This document shows, one piece after another, positions 42,232 through 43,700 of a stretch of 43,700 nt of DNA; within the stretch, counting starts at the first letter, position 1, and each line of letters begins with the position of its first letter. A program made the translations under genes and the position numbers. Under the pieces are notes generated by a model, which saw only the letters and a list, made by a program, of their open reading frames with translations, had not been told where the DNA came from and did no database searches. The DNA lies in assembly GCA_029260435.1 (NCBI GenBank), contig JAJDDG010000106.1:1-43700 (forward strand), given 5' to 3'. Origin of the DNA: Phycisphaerales bacterium. GTDB lineage: Bacteria; Planctomycetota; Phycisphaerae; Phycisphaerales; UBA1924.

Positions 42232-43700
42232 ATGAAGTTGTCTTTGATCGGTGTGATTGTGCTCGGGTTGGCTTCGCTGGCGCGAGGTGATGTCGGGATC
42301 GACGGCGATTTTTCTGAGTGGGCGGGTATCGTGAATCAGACAACCGATCCGTCGGGTGACGGCTCTGGGTTCGTTGATGTCACGTGGGTGAAAGCTGTCA
42401 ATGAGGGATCGGTGCTCTATCTGTACTTTGATACCGGGACGATCGCGAACTACCAATCGGGGAGTCCGTCGCAGGGCACGCAGACGATCCAGATTGATGC
42501 CCCGGACGGGACGGTGATCACCTTCGATTTCAGGGATCGCCGATTCGAGTTTGATAATGTCTGGGTGTACTGGACGGACATAGGATTCGCCGGCGCTCCG
42601 ACATACGCGGACGACGAGTTCGAGATGCGGTTTGATCTTTCAGACTTTGGCGCAACACCGGGTACGAATGTCACAATCTCGATGAGCGATTCCGATACCG
42701 TTTCGCCGTTCGTGTACACGATGTCCGCTTCGGATCCCGCGCCCACGGAGCGAGACCCGGCGCGATTGGCGGGTACGGATTTCCGGATCGCGAACCAGAA
42801 CACGCTGCAGACTGGGCTGCTGGATGGTGGGCAGAGCCCGCTGTTGAAATCGGTGATCGATGCGGTGAAAGCGGATGTGTACACATTCCAGGAGGAGTGG
42901 GACAGTTCTGAAGCGCAGATCGCTGCGATTATTGAGTCTGTCGATCCTTTTAACGATGGCGCAACATGGAATGTAGCGAAGTTGAGCGGGACAGCGATCG
43001 CGAGCCGGAGCACGCTTGTGAATTTGCCACAGGTGAATACACGACATATCCCGGCGGTCGTGGAACTGCCTGCTGGCCCGGTGCTGGTAATCTGCGTGCA
43101 CCTGAAGTGTTGCGGGTACATCGGTTCATCTGAGGATGATCAGCGGATCACTCAGACGGACGAGATCATCGGCATGATCGATTCATTGCGGGCGGGCACG
43201 CTTGGAGCTGAGTATGTGCAGTATCAGGACGTGCCGGTGGTGGTTGTGGGGGACTGGAATCTTGTTGGCTCGCGCGATCCGCTGACGATGTTCGAGAATG
43301 ATGCAAATCTTGCACGCGCCGATGTCCGCCACCTGGTGGGTGAGGATATCTACACATGGCGGAATACAAGCAGTTCGTTTACGCCTGGGTACCTCGATCT
43401 GGTTGCGTACGACGACACCCGAATGACATTGCGGAACCGGTTTGTGCTTGATAGTGAAAAACTCACTCCCGGGCAGCTGGCCCAGCTCGGTTTGAACTCG
43501 AACTCGAGCGGCGGGAGCGATCACCTGATGGTGGTTGCAGATTTCGCTATGGGCACGCCGGGCGCGTGTGACGGGGATGTGAACGGGGATAGCACGATCG
43601 ATGTCAATGACATCAGCTATGTGCTGTTCCGGTTGGGGGACGCCGGTTCTGATGGGGACGCGAACGGCGATGGGGGAGTCGATGTGAACGACATCTCATT
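42232..43700 (+). CDS. Secreted endonuclease/exonuclease/phosphatase protein with dockerin-type tail, 3' cut off
   Basis: At least 489 residues, cut by the window end. Signal peptide KLSLIGVIVLGLASLARG. Residues about 20-150 look like a CBM9/DOMON-type domain (IDGDFSEWAGI, SVLYLYFDTG). The following EEP-type nuclease domain has metal/catalytic residues in VYTFQEEWD (near 221), VVVVGDWNL (Asp341, Asn343) and SDHLMVV (429-431). A tail from about residue 445 has two Ca-binding-type repeats, DGDVNGDSTIDVNDIS and DANGDGGVDVNDIS, of the dockerin type I class usual at C termini of planctomycete secreted proteins. GGAG 8 nt upstream supports the ATG at 42232; the ATG at 42220 is an alternative. DNase, phosphatase or lipid phosphatase activity cannot be told apart here. 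Confidence 0.85.
   Translation, partial: MKLSLIGVIVLGLASLARGDVGIDGDFSEWAGIVNQTTDPSGDGSGFVDVTWVKAVNEGSVLYLYFDTGTIANYQSGSPSQGTQTIQIDAPDGTVITFDFRDRRFEFDNVWVYWTDIGFAGAPTYADDEFEMRFDLSDFGATPGTNVTISMSDSDTVSPFVYTMSASDPAPTERDPARLAGTDFRIANQNTLQTGLLDGGQSPLLKSVIDAVKADVYTFQEEWDSSEAQIAAIIESVDPFNDGATWNVAKLSGTAIASRSTLVNLPQVNTRHIPAVVELPAGPVLVICVHLKCCGYIGSSEDDQRITQTDEIIGMIDSLRAGTLGAEYVQYQDVPVVVVGDWNLVGSRDPLTMFENDANLARADVRHLVGEDIYTWRNTSSSFTPGYLDLVAYDDTRMTLRNRFVLDSEKLTPGQLAQLGLNSNSSGGSDHLMVVADFAMGTPGACDGDVNGDSTIDVNDISYVLFRLGDAGSDGDANGDGGVDVNDIS

Overview
The window reads as an ordinary, gene-dense stretch of chromosome from a planctomycete, most likely class Phycisphaerae. This is an inference from high G+C content, the truncated dockerin-type repeat (Asp/Asn-rich DVNGD and DVNDIS units) on a secreted nuclease at the right edge, a TPR-sulfotransferase, a DUF3467 protein and the general gene repertoire. 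I see no transposase, integrase, prophage, CRISPR array or rRNA. One tRNA, Leu(CAA), is present.

Layout. 1-6.6 kb: lepA (5' part only), a secreted transglutaminase-like protein with a substituted catalytic Cys, a truncated haemoglobin and a TPR-sulfotransferase on the minus strand, then divergent comM/yifB. 6.6-8.4 kb: a Lys-rich histone-H1-like gene, a 301-bp gap with phased 21-bp units, pgsA, and a gap with a perfect DnaA box. 8.4-15.4 kb: membrane-arm genes nuoJKLMN ending in a terminator hairpin. 15.4-23.8 kb: an AT-richer hypothetical gene, a Cys-less FmdB-type protein, a GAF-PP2C phosphatase, the ribH-nusB-ftsY operon, a UbiA-type prenyltransferase, and a kinase-STAS-MlaE set. 23.9-29.4 kb: guaA-aroB, then a ParA-type ATPase fused to a C-terminal CBM48-like domain, overlapping a gene for a MinD/FlhG-like protein without a Walker A motif. 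29.5-37.7 kb: an RND efflux pump with its adaptor, then tig, a small SHOCT-like protein and clpX on the minus strand. 37.8-43.7 kb: a lipoprotein-like protein, tRNA-Leu, DUF3467, the bifunctional pheA, two Gly-rich polytopic membrane proteins, and a secreted endonuclease/exonuclease cut by the window end.

The most striking large-scale signal is compositional. Left of about 7.1 kb the given strand is C-rich whichever way genes point; right of it, to about 41 kb, it is G-rich whichever way genes point. A C-to-G switch in this direction is the signature of a replication origin. It falls inside the 7016-7316 gap, on four consecutive 21-bp units beginning GTGCGC or similar and next to a 7-bp inverted repeat.

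Cooperation between genes: nuoJKLMN are proton-pumping membrane subunits of complex I. ribH-nusB-ftsY overlap by single bases. The GAF-PP2C phosphatase, HATPase kinase and STAS protein together could form a partner-switching circuit, although the STAS gene is overlapped with mlaE and may instead serve lipid transport. The ParA-CBM48 and MinD-like pair is the best candidate here for an undescribed system. Dispersed hairpin repeats sit at several gene 3' ends.
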